Origin: Arenibacter sp. F20364
Lineage (GTDB): Bacteria; Bacteroidota; Bacteroidia; Flavobacteriales; Flavobacteriaceae
Assembly: GCF_023015905.1 (NCBI RefSeq)
Contig: NZ_JALKBD010000008.1
Span: forward strand, 124,001 to 188,000
Direction: 5' to 3'
Length of the DNA: 64,000 bases
The notes below the pieces were generated by a model. It made no database searches, was not told the DNA's origin, and saw only the letters and a list, made by a program, of their open reading frames with translations. Positions 36,299 to 44,374 of this stretch are shown piece after piece. Each line of letters starts with the position of its first letter. Position 1 is the first letter of the stretch. Both the position numbers and the translations under genes were made by a program.

Positions 36299-37534
36299 AT
36301 GAAGAATAAGTCAATGAAAACGACAGATCTGGTAATAATCGGAGGGGGTATATTTGGTTGTGCCATTGCTTATTACTACAGCAAAAATAATCCAGAAAAA
36401 AGAGTAATACTTTTAGAGCGCAATGAACTTAACAACGCCGCTACGAGTAGGGCAGCTGCACTTATGACCATGGTACGTTCCAAGCGTTCTTATATTCCGC
36501 TTACAATGGAGACCTTTAAGGTGGCCAAGGAAATGGAGCAGGAACTAGGGGAATCACTCGACTTCAAAGTAGTTGGTATGATGCATGTGGCGGCCAGTGA
36601 AGCCACGGTGAAGGACCTGGAAGAACTTATGGTGATCGCAAAGGAATACGATCAGCAAGCTTATTTTGTCACTAAGGAAGAAGCTAAAATCAAAGCCCCT
36701 TGGTTAAAGGTGGACGAGGCCCTGAAAATAGGGTTTGTGCCCAATGAAGCATATTGCGACCCTTATATGTTAGGGACATTTTTTGCGAGATGCGCAAAAA
36801 ATAGAGGTGTCGGGATTCGGCAGGGGGTAGAAGTTATTGGATTGATCCATGAGGGTGGAAATGTAAAAGGTGTAAAGACAAGGGAAGGAGAAATATATGC
36901 AGAAACTGTGGTGGACGCAGCAGGTGTTTGGGCTCCGATATTTGCCATGGAAATGGGAGTTGGTTTGCCTATGGCCCCAGTAAGGAGTCAATATTGGATC
37001 ACCGAACGCGCTGATATTTTCCCCTTGGATTCCCCCATGGTCCTATTGCCGGATGCCCAGGCCTATGTTCGCCCGGAAGGAGGGGGGTTGCTTTTTGGGA
37101 TACGTGAGAAGAAATCATTGGTGACTTCCCCTAAAATGGTGCCTAAGGATATAACGGATTTCGTTTTTAGTGCCGATGAAGGGATGAATGATCTATTTGA
37201 AAATGGAGAGCGACTTGCCCGTTTTTTTCCTGCTTTTTATGATATAGGAATAAAATACTATATAGCGGGATTTTCTGGCTACACCCCGGATTCCCAATTA
37301 ATATTGGGGCCTGTGCCCGGGACAACGGGATTTTTGGTGGCCTCAGGGTGTTGTGGTGCAGGGATTTCCGTTGCAGGCGGGGTAGGGCTCGGCATTGCTG
37401 AAATAGCAGCTGGAAGGCCAAACCCCCTCGATTTTTCGGAATTTGAAATTTCCAGATTTGGCAGAATAGATCCCTTTGGGGAAGAATGGCTGAACAAGTG
37501 TGCCGCTGCCAGATCCAATAAGGTAAGTGGTTAA
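36299..37534 (+). CDS. FAD-dependent oxidoreductase, DAO/glycine-oxidase type
   Basis: The 411-residue protein has an N-terminal FAD loop (VIIGGGIFGCAIAYYY) and the DAO pattern with TSRAAALMTM near 50, VVDAAGVWAP near 205, and IAGFSGYTPDSQLILGP near the C-terminus. It oxidises amines or amino acids to imines with release of peroxide. DAO-type enzymes are known in phosphonate clusters, where some act on N-methylated 2-aminoethylphosphonate. The same role is attractive here, as the product would enter PhnY or PhnW. Substrate is not proved. An internal ATG at 36314 is an alternative start. Confidence 0.83.
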   Translation: MKNKSMKTTDLVIIGGGIFGCAIAYYYSKNNPEKRVILLERNELNNAATSRAAALMTMVRSKRSYIPLTMETFKVAKEMEQELGESLDFKVVGMMHVAASEATVKDLEELMVIAKEYDQQAYFVTKEEAKIKAPWLKVDEALKIGFVPNEAYCDPYMLGTFFARCAKNRGVGIRQGVEVIGLIHEGGNVKGVKTREGEIYAETVVDAAGVWAPIFAMEMGVGLPMAPVRSQYWITERADIFPLDSPMVLLPDAQAYVRPEGGGLLFGIREKKSLVTSPKMVPKDITDFVFSADEGMNDLFENGERLARFFPAFYDIGIKYYIAGFSGYTPDSQLILGPVPGTTGFLVASGCCGAGISVAGGVGLGIAEIAAGRPNPLDFSEFEISRFGRIDPFGEEWLNKCAAARSNKVSG

Positions 37535-37553
37535 ACAATCAAGAAAGAATATA

Positions 37554-38558
37554 ATGCAAAATCAAGAAAAAGGACGTCGTAATTTTATGGCCAAGATGGG
37601 ATTGGGAACCTTGGCAATGGGATTGGGGAATGTTGGGGCTTACGCCTTTGCACCTAAAAATGAAATCATCAAAAAAAATAAGGTCAATATTGGTTTTATA
37701 ACCGATGTCCATCACGGCTTTTGTACAGACGGTCTTGAGCGTTTGCAGGTCTTTATAAAGGAGGCATCTTCCCGAAAATTGGATTTTATTATTCAGGGAG
37801 GGGATTTTTGCTTTGCAACGAAAGAAGCCCAGGAGTGTATGGATCTTTGGAACACCTACAAGGGTGAAAAATATCATGTGCTGGGGAACCATGATATGGA
37901 CAAGGTTACCAAGAAGGAAGCCATGGATTTTTTCGGGATGGAGAGTAATTATTATTCCTTTGATAAGGGCGACTTTCATTTTGTGGTAATGGATGGAAAT
38001 TATATACTGAAAGATGGGAAATATGAGGATTATGGCAATGCCAATTTTTATATTGATCAACAGAACAGAAGCTTGGTAAACCCAGAACAAATTGAATGGT
38101 TGAAGCAGGATTTGGAAAAAACGGATAAACAGACGATAATATTTTCCCATCAGGCTTTTGACGAAATTTGGGACGGTTGGTCCTCTCCCAGTAGGTTTGA
38201 GGTTAGGAAAGTGATCAACGATGCCAATAATAGAACGGATTTCCAAAAAGTTATTGCCTGTTTTTGTGGGCACCATCACGTGGACGATCACAGTTATATT
38301 AATAACGTCCATTATTTTCAAATGAACAGTGCTTCCTATTTTTATGTCGGAGAAGGCTATGGTTCCGATGGTAGTAGGGCCATGTACGAGGATTCTATTT
38401 TTGCTTTTTTAACCCTGGATCCCAGTGGTAAAATTTCAATTGAAGGACGCAAAAGTCAATTCGTACGTCCAACCCCAATGGAAAAAGGCCACCCCGATGC
38501 GCCAAGACTTTCCGCATCGATTAGTGATAGGAGTATTGGCTTTAGGAAGAAAGTATAA
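37554..38558 (+). CDS. Metallophosphoesterase with Tat-type leader
   Basis: ATG at 37554 is chosen over GTG 37527 because it gives a twin-arginine leader (GRRNFMAKMGLGTLAMGLG). The calcineurin-like fold is clear: ITDVHHG, GGDFCF, GNHDMDK, FSHQAF and GHHHVDDH supply the two-metal site. Tat export suggests the metals are loaded in the cytoplasm before transport to the periplasm. The enzyme should hydrolyse a phosphomonoester or diester. It is 19 bp after the FAD enzyme and 32 bp before the EEP-family gene, so the three are likely one operon. It could act on glycerophospho- or glycerophosphono-diesters. Confidence 0.85.
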   Translation: MQNQEKGRRNFMAKMGLGTLAMGLGNVGAYAFAPKNEIIKKNKVNIGFITDVHHGFCTDGLERLQVFIKEASSRKLDFIIQGGDFCFATKEAQECMDLWNTYKGEKYHVLGNHDMDKVTKKEAMDFFGMESNYYSFDKGDFHFVVMDGNYILKDGKYEDYGNANFYIDQQNRSLVNPEQIEWLKQDLEKTDKQTIIFSHQAFDEIWDGWSSPSRFEVRKVINDANNRTDFQKVIACFCGHHHVDDHSYINNVHYFQMNSASYFYVGEGYGSDGSRAMYEDSIFAFLTLDPSGKISIEGRKSQFVRPTPMEKGHPDAPRLSASISDRSIGFRKKV

Positions 38559-38590
38559 AATGAGATCAAATTATAAAATCAGAAACTTAA

Positions 38591-40285
38591 ATGAATCAAA
38601 TTTCTTGTAAGTCGGTCCAAAGTTCAGGGATATTAATGTATAATTATAAATTAAAGCCCTTGGCGCACTGCCCTAGAGGGCTATATGGTAAAATTGTTAA
38701 GTTTGCTCCCATTCTTATCATTTTCCTGATCGGCCATTTGGCAATATCGCAACAACCAGTTCTTCAAATGGATTTTGATGACAATGGCTTTGAGGAAAAA
38801 ATCATTTCTAAAAACGATGCGATTTACATGGTAGATCTTCAGCAGTCTCAATTTGCAGAGGGGTTGTCCGGCTATGCTCTTGATCTTTCAGCAAACGCCT
38901 CATTGAGGAGACCTGTAAAATTGAATAAAGACAGTTTTCCTGTACTTACCGAACAATCGTCCTTTAGTGTTCAAATCTGGGTAAAAACCTTGGCCAAGGC
39001 CAAAATGGGGGCCGTTATTGCTGGAAATAAAAATACCGATGAGCTTTCTAGCATGGGTTGGCAAATATATACCCAGGAGAATGGAGCCTGGGCCTTAAAT
39101 CTCAGCGATGGGAAGAATAGATATGACTATAGGCCCACTCCGGAAAGACAAAGAATTAACGATGGACGTTGGCATCAGATTTTAATTAGTATCGATCGTG
39201 ATAAAGATGAGCTTTGGGTGTATTTTGATGGCAAGAACGTGGCCATATATAATATGCCGGAGCTAAAAGGATTGGAGTCCGAATTGGCTACAGTTATCGG
39301 AGGTTCCGATGAAAAATGGGAATATGGGTCCTATGGACAATGGAATGCCTTCAATGGCTTTTTAGATGAAATAAAGGCATGGGATACGACAATTGACTCT
39401 GAAATCGCTAAAGAATTGTATGACCAATATCGACAAACTGCTGAAACGACCCAAACAAACTTAGATGCCCAACATATTAAAGTAATGACCTGGAATATTT
39501 GGCACGGAGGGCATAGATATGGCAAAGAGGTAGGAGTACAACGGGTCATCGAAACCATTAAGGCTACCAATGCGGATATTGTTGGACTAATAGAAACTTA
39601 TGGCTCCGGGGAAATAATTGCTGATTCCTTGGGCTATTACTTTTATCTGATAAGTTCCAACTTATCTATAATGAGTCGTTATCCTATTACTGAAACCATT
39701 AAAATTTTTAAGCCATTTAATTTTGGTGGGGTTAAATTAAATATGGGCACTTCCAAAGAATTGATCTTTTTTGATACCTGGCTGCATTATTTGCCTGATT
39801 ATAGCAAAAGCATTATAACAGAGAACAAAAGTCCAAAAGACTTGATAGCGGATGAGAAAAATACACGCCACGGTGAAATAAAGGAAATTTTAAAAAGTAT
39901 AACACCGTATCTAAAAAATACAGCTGAAACCCCTGTAATTATGGTAGGCGATTTTAATATGGGGTCACATCTTGATTGGATAAAGGAAACCAAGGATCTC
40001 CATTGTGGAAAGGTAGTGGAATGGCCAGAGAGTAAGGAAATGTACCTTGCCGGATTTAAAGATAGTTATCGTGAATTGCACATTAATCCTTTACTGGATC
40101 CCGGGTTTACATGGACTCCAAGAGCCGCCACCTCTTCGGACAAATACGGACTAAGGGATAGAATCGACTATATTTATTATAAAGGAAAAGGTTTGAACGT
40201 TTTGGAATCCAAAGTAATCGATTACCACCCAGTTATGTTCCCTTCGGATCACGCAGCTGTTTTTAGTGTTTTTCAATTGAATTAA
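38591..40285 (+). CDS. Exported LamG plus endonuclease/exonuclease/phosphatase domain protein
   Basis: The 564-residue protein has a leader (FAPILIIFLIGHLAIS, mature start near QQP). Residues about 60-275 are a LamG/concanavalin-like domain (SFSVQIWVKT, DGRWHQILISIDRDKDELWVYFDG). Residues about 297-560 form an EEP hydrolase: MTWNIWHGG, GLIETYGSG, MVGDFNMGSHLDW, GFTWTPR and PSDHAAVFS. EEP hydrolases include neutral sphingomyelinases and nucleases. With a LamG binding domain and the phosphonate genes, a lipid phosphodiesterase role is plausible. Start is uncertain: 38591 or the ATG at 38636. Another possibility is an extracellular nuclease. Confidence 0.8.
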   Translation: MNQISCKSVQSSGILMYNYKLKPLAHCPRGLYGKIVKFAPILIIFLIGHLAISQQPVLQMDFDDNGFEEKIISKNDAIYMVDLQQSQFAEGLSGYALDLSANASLRRPVKLNKDSFPVLTEQSSFSVQIWVKTLAKAKMGAVIAGNKNTDELSSMGWQIYTQENGAWALNLSDGKNRYDYRPTPERQRINDGRWHQILISIDRDKDELWVYFDGKNVAIYNMPELKGLESELATVIGGSDEKWEYGSYGQWNAFNGFLDEIKAWDTTIDSEIAKELYDQYRQTAETTQTNLDAQHIKVMTWNIWHGGHRYGKEVGVQRVIETIKATNADIVGLIETYGSGEIIADSLGYYFYLISSNLSIMSRYPITETIKIFKPFNFGGVKLNMGTSKELIFFDTWLHYLPDYSKSIITENKSPKDLIADEKNTRHGEIKEILKSITPYLKNTAETPVIMVGDFNMGSHLDWIKETKDLHCGKVVEWPESKEMYLAGFKDSYRELHINPLLDPGFTWTPRAATSSDKYGLRDRIDYIYYKGKGLNVLESKVIDYHPVMFPSDHAAVFSVFQLN

Positions 40286-40354
40286 TTGTCTATTTTTGCT
40301 ATATTAAATGTCATTGTGGCAAATTGATGCCTGCAAATGACCAATAGTAGCTAA

Positions 40355-40912
40355 ATGGATGACATTCTAATAAACATAGGTAGGCAATTAAAATTGGCCC
40401 GCCAGAAGAGGGATTTGACCTTGCAACAGGTGGCAAAAAGAACTGGTGTTAGCGCTGGGCTTATTTCTAAAATTGAAAATTTAAGAACCACGCCATCTTT
40501 ACCAGTGCTATTAAAAATAATGCAGACGCTTAGTATAGATCTGTCCGAGCTGGACCTATCGTCCAATGTTACTGGAGATTACATCGTAATCAAAAATGGA
40601 ACAGGGATAAAGGAAGACAGGGAAGATTCCGTTAATCTTGAGTATACGCACCTACTATCTACTCCTTCTTCCGATAGTAGTATTAGGGTTTACATTGTTA
40701 GTGTTGCTGCTGGTGCTTATCGAAAGCCAATCTCAACCAATGCCAATGAACTCATCTATGTACTTGGTGGTAAGGTTAATTACCTGCTTAAAAAGGACAA
40801 GGTGTTATTGGAAAAAGGAGATCTACTTTATTTTGATGGCTCTATTCCCCATGGCGTTTCCAATGAGTTCAATGAGCAGGCAATTATGTTGAAAATTTAC
40901 TTCCTGCATTAA
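40355..40912 (+). CDS. XRE family regulator with cupin domain
   Basis: The 185-residue protein has an N-terminal XRE helix-turn-helix (LTLQQVAKRTGVSAGLISKIENLRTTPSLPVLLKI, about 21-55) and a C-terminal cupin (YRKPISTNANELIYVLGGKVNYLL, LLYFDGSIPHGVSNEF). HTH-cupin proteins sense small ligands. It sits at the end of the phosphonate island, 69 bp after the EEP-family gene in the same direction, so it could control the island. Its ligand could be a phosphonate or an aminated product; nothing in the sequence fixes it. Confidence 0.9.
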   Translation: MDDILINIGRQLKLARQKRDLTLQQVAKRTGVSAGLISKIENLRTTPSLPVLLKIMQTLSIDLSELDLSSNVTGDYIVIKNGTGIKEDREDSVNLEYTHLLSTPSSDSSIRVYIVSVAAGAYRKPISTNANELIYVLGGKVNYLLKKDKVLLEKGDLLYFDGSIPHGVSNEFNEQAIMLKIYFLH

Positions 40913-41310
40913 ATAGTATAGATCTCATGAGTATTTAGGGCTTGGGGGTGAATGCTATATTCCTCCAAAAAATGATATTTTATCCATTCCGGATAAATAA
41001 ACCTATTGCTGGCGACTATTGCAAATTTCAATATTTGGTTTTGGTTGTTTCCCACCCTGCCATGTCTTGTTTTGACACCATTTTGTCAGGTCTTAAAAGA
41101 GTACATTATTTGTCTATAGGCCCAAATCCCTAATTTTTTTTGTTTTTTTCGGAAATCCCAATCCTCAGTATAGCTTAGGTTATCGCCAGAGTATAGATTT
41201 TATCTATGACAAAGAAGGATCAACAGTAAAACTCTATAATCTTAATGGGGTAATCGCATGGTTATTGTACAATTGGGGGTGTAATTTAAATATAAACTTA
41301 AAAACAATAC
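40913..41310 (+). other. Intergenic region before proC
   Basis: About 400 bp without a supported gene. A frame at 40942-41133 has no recognisable motif. A T-rich run (AATTTTTTTTGTTTTTTT) occurs near 41132-41149 with no strong stem upstream. The 3' part must hold the promoter of the proline operon. Confidence 0.45.
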
Positions 41311-42117
41311 ATGAAAGTATTAGTAATTGGGGCGGGAAACATGGGCTTGACCTATGCGGAATCTATGTCGAAATCAAAACTGTTGAAGAAAAGAAATTTA
41401 ATGATTTTGGACAGTTCCCAGGAAAAGACTCTGTCCTTAAAAAAGATCCTACATTTTGAAGTTCATGAAAATTTAGAGGATTGCGTACCCAAAGCAGATT
41501 TAATTTTTATTGCGGTTAAACCTTACCATAGTGAGGATTTATTTAAGAAAATGAAAAATTTGGTCAAGGGCGGGCAAATTGTTATATCAATTATGGCCGG
41601 TGTGACTATAAAATCGATGCAAGAGGGGCTTGGGATCAATAAAATTGTCCGGGCTATGCCGAACCTTCCGGCACAAATAGGTAAGGGGGTAACCTCTTAT
41701 ACGGCTTCCAGCGAAGTATCAAGAATAGAATTATTGACCATTGAAAATTTATTGGATACAACAGGTAAATCTATTTTGGTAAGTTCGGAAAAATTCATAG
41801 ACGCCTCCACGGGAATCTCCGGGAGTGGTCCGGCCTATGTTTTTTACTTTATGCAAAGTATGATGGAGGCGGCCTTAAAAATGGGCTTTTCGGCCAATGA
41901 TAGCAAGGTGTTGGTCAGTCAGACATTTGAAGGTGCAGTAGATTTATTCAATCAATCCGACCTTTCTCCCAATTCTTGGATGGAAAGAGTAGCTTCCAAG
42001 GGAGGGACCACTAGGGCTGCATTGGATTCCATGGAAGACAATAATGTAAAGGAACTGATAAAAGAAGCGGCCTATTCTGCTTTTAACAGAGCAGTTGAAC
42101 TAGGCAAAGACAAATAA
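41311..42117 (+). CDS. proC: Pyrroline-5-carboxylate reductase
   Basis: The 268-residue protein begins MKVLVIGAGNMGLTYAES, the NAD(P)-binding loop. AVKPYHSEDL, AMPNLPAQIGKGVTSYTA and the ISGSGPAYVFYFMQSM substrate region are typical of ProC. It reduces pyrroline-5-carboxylate to proline. The gene ends 1 bp before proB, and proA follows, so the complete glutamate-to-proline route is in one operon. Confidence 0.95.
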   Translation: MKVLVIGAGNMGLTYAESMSKSKLLKKRNLMILDSSQEKTLSLKKILHFEVHENLEDCVPKADLIFIAVKPYHSEDLFKKMKNLVKGGQIVISIMAGVTIKSMQEGLGINKIVRAMPNLPAQIGKGVTSYTASSEVSRIELLTIENLLDTTGKSILVSSEKFIDASTGISGSGPAYVFYFMQSMMEAALKMGFSANDSKVLVSQTFEGAVDLFNQSDLSPNSWMERVASKGGTTRAALDSMEDNNVKELIKEAAYSAFNRAVELGKDK

Positions 42118-42118
42118 T

Positions 42119-42889
42119 ATGTATAAACAGAGAGTAGTTATAAAAGTAGGTACCAATGTAATGACCAATAAAGACAATAGGATAGTTAAGCCTGTCTTGG
42201 ATCATTTGGTACAACAAATAGCAGAATTGTACGAACGCAATATAATGTCGGTTTTGGTTTCATCAGGATCGGTAATTGCCGGAATGGAAGTCATGGGCGA
42301 GAGCCATATTACGGACAAGGCCACCAGACGACAGGTGTATTCGGCCATTGGGCAACCCAGAATGATGCGCCACTATTACAATATATTCCAGGATTATGGA
42401 ATGAAGTGTGCCCAGGTTTTGGCTACAAAAAGGGATTTTAACCCTGGAAGCCATCGCGATAATATGATCAACTGTTATGAAGGCCTATTGGCGGAAGGTG
42501 TAGTGCCGATAGCCAATGAAGATGATGCTGTTTCCTTGACCAACTCCATGTTCTCTGATAACGATGAATTGGCAAGTCTTGTTGCGGAACTTACAAAAGC
42601 GGATAAACTGATAATTTTAACCGATACAGACGGATTATTTACAGGGCATCCCGATGATAAGGATACGGAAGTGATAAAGAATGTAAGCGTAGACGAAAAT
42701 GTGGAAAAATATATTAAAACCATAGACAAAGGTGAAGCAGAAGGTCGAGGGGGCATGGGTTCCAAGCTTAACATAGCTAAGCAGACCGCTTCAAAGAATA
42801 TCCCGACCTATATTGCCAATGGTAAACGAAAGCGGGTTATTTTGGATATCGTGGAAGGAAAGAGCGTGGGAACCAAGATTACGGTATAA
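42119..42889 (+). CDS. proB: Glutamate 5-kinase
   Basis: The 256-residue protein matches the kinase domain of ProB: VVIKVGTNVMTN, LVSSGSVIAGM, ANEDDAVSL and DTDGLFTGHP. It phosphorylates glutamate with ATP for proline synthesis and is usually feedback-inhibited by proline. The C-terminal PUA domain of the E. coli protein is absent, so it is a shorter variant, as in several bacterial groups. It lies between proC (1 bp) and proA (25 bp), so translation is probably coupled. Confidence 0.94.
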   Translation: MYKQRVVIKVGTNVMTNKDNRIVKPVLDHLVQQIAELYERNIMSVLVSSGSVIAGMEVMGESHITDKATRRQVYSAIGQPRMMRHYYNIFQDYGMKCAQVLATKRDFNPGSHRDNMINCYEGLLAEGVVPIANEDDAVSLTNSMFSDNDELASLVAELTKADKLIILTDTDGLFTGHPDDKDTEVIKNVSVDENVEKYIKTIDKGEAEGRGGMGSKLNIAKQTASKNIPTYIANGKRKRVILDIVEGKSVGTKITV

Positions 42890-42914
42890 CATAAGCTAAC
42901 GAAAAATTAATCGC

Positions 42915-44117
42915 ATGAAATTATTAAATACAGATATTAAAAATAAAGTATTGCAATCCATGATGCAGATTTTGGATAGCAAAAGGAAAGAAATAATAGC
43001 CGCCAATCAGAAAGATCTTGATCTTTTTGACAAAGAGGACAGGGCCATGTACGATAGGCTGATTGTGGACGATAAAAAGGTAGATGGAATGATAGCAGCT
43101 ATCAAGGAGGTTCTACAGCAAGATGATCCGGTTGGAAAAGTAAAATCGGAACAAGCCCTGGAAAACGGACTGAAAATTGAAAATAAAACAGCTCCTTTTG
43201 GCACCATAATGATTATTTATGAATCCAGACCCGATGTAACCATTGAAGCTGCGGTTTTAGCCTTTAAAGCCAATAATAGGATTTTGTTGAAGGGAGGAAA
43301 AGAGGCTATTAATAGTAATATTATCTTGGAGAAATGCTGGCACTTGGCCTTGGAAGAAAATGGTTTGGCAGCCGATTGGATCCAACTACTGCATATGAAT
43401 AGGCAGGAAACCCAAGAGTTCTTGAGGAATCCTACGGAAAAGTTGGATTTGATCGTTCCTCGTGGAGGCGAACGGTTGATCTCTTTCGTTAAGGAACATG
43501 CCAAATGTGCGGTATTGGTAAGTGGTAGGGGAAATAATTTCCTATATGTAGACAAAGAGGCCGACTGGGCACAAAGTTTGGAGGTAATCCTTAATGCAAA
43601 GACCCATAAGATTTCGGCTTGTAATGCACTGGATAAAATACTGGTGGATGTTAATATAGATGGTTACTCCAATAAAATTAAGGAACTCGAAACAATTCTG
43701 AAAGACCAAGGTGTTTCTGTTCTAGTGGATGAAAAAGTGGCTGAGGTACTTACCGATTCAACGATTATTGATGATGAATCTATCTGGTATGAGGAATTTT
43801 TGGCGATGAAATGCGTTGTAGGTGCTGCAGAGGATTTTGACGGAGCAGTGCAAAAGATCAATAAATATTCAGGAGGCCATTCGGCGACCATCATGACTAG
43901 AAATAACGACCTGGCCATGGAATTTATGAACCAAGTGGACAGTGCGGCTGTGTATCACAATGCCTCCACTAGGTTTACCGATGGTGGCCAAATGGGAGTG
44001 GGTGCAGAATTGGCCATTAGTACGGACAAATTGCACCATAGGGGACCATTGGGCTTGGAACAATTGGTTACCAATAAATACTATGTCTTTGGCAATGGAC
44101 AGGTAAGAACATCATAA
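42915..44117 (+). CDS. proA: Glutamate-5-semialdehyde dehydrogenase (gamma-glutamyl phosphate reductase)
   Basis: The 400-residue protein is ProA: YESRPDVTIEAAVLAFKANN, LDLIVPRGGERLI, the catalytic Cys in HKISACNALDK, and TDGGQMGVGAELAISTDKLHHRGP near the C-terminus. It reduces gamma-glutamyl phosphate to glutamate-5-semialdehyde with NADPH. It is the last gene of the proCBA operon and is followed by a strong terminator. A proline operon in this kind of organism may also serve osmotic adaptation. Confidence 0.95.
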   Translation: MKLLNTDIKNKVLQSMMQILDSKRKEIIAANQKDLDLFDKEDRAMYDRLIVDDKKVDGMIAAIKEVLQQDDPVGKVKSEQALENGLKIENKTAPFGTIMIIYESRPDVTIEAAVLAFKANNRILLKGGKEAINSNIILEKCWHLALEENGLAADWIQLLHMNRQETQEFLRNPTEKLDLIVPRGGERLISFVKEHAKCAVLVSGRGNNFLYVDKEADWAQSLEVILNAKTHKISACNALDKILVDVNIDGYSNKIKELETILKDQGVSVLVDEKVAEVLTDSTIIDDESIWYEEFLAMKCVVGAAEDFDGAVQKINKYSGGHSATIMTRNNDLAMEFMNQVDSAAVYHNASTRFTDGGQMGVGAELAISTDKLHHRGPLGLEQLVTNKYYVFGNGQVRTS

Positions 44118-44154
44118 AAAATCCAGTACCCCGCTATAGGGGAGAGATATCGGT

Positions 44155-44198
44155 ACGGCGGTCCTTTTGCAATTAATGCTATTTAAAAGGGCCGCCGT
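44155..44198 (+). terminator. Intrinsic terminator after proA
   Basis: ACGGCGGTCCTTTT pairs with AAAAGGGCCGCCGT over 14 bases with one T-G wobble and a 16-base loop. TTTTT follows. It closes the proline operon. Confidence 0.88.
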
Positions 44199-44374
44199 TT
44201 TTGATTTCTCAAGACGGGACAAACACAAAACATAAATGGGTCGGAAATTAACTTGGTGCTAAGTTTTTCCAAAAATCCTAATTCAAAAAAATATTAAATT
44301 AAAAATGTCTATCTATACCTGGTAGAAGACAGTTTTGAGTTGACCCTTATGCTCTTTCAATTTTAATGTGTCTT

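Noticed and set aside
37539-38321. 260-codon frame on the minus strand opposite the metallophosphoesterase
   Set aside because: Long but opposite a gene with clear catalytic motifs; the translation is rich in Ile and Phe without any family pattern.
40942-41133. 63-codon frame before proC
   Set aside because: No conserved pattern and poor start context; treated as intergenic.
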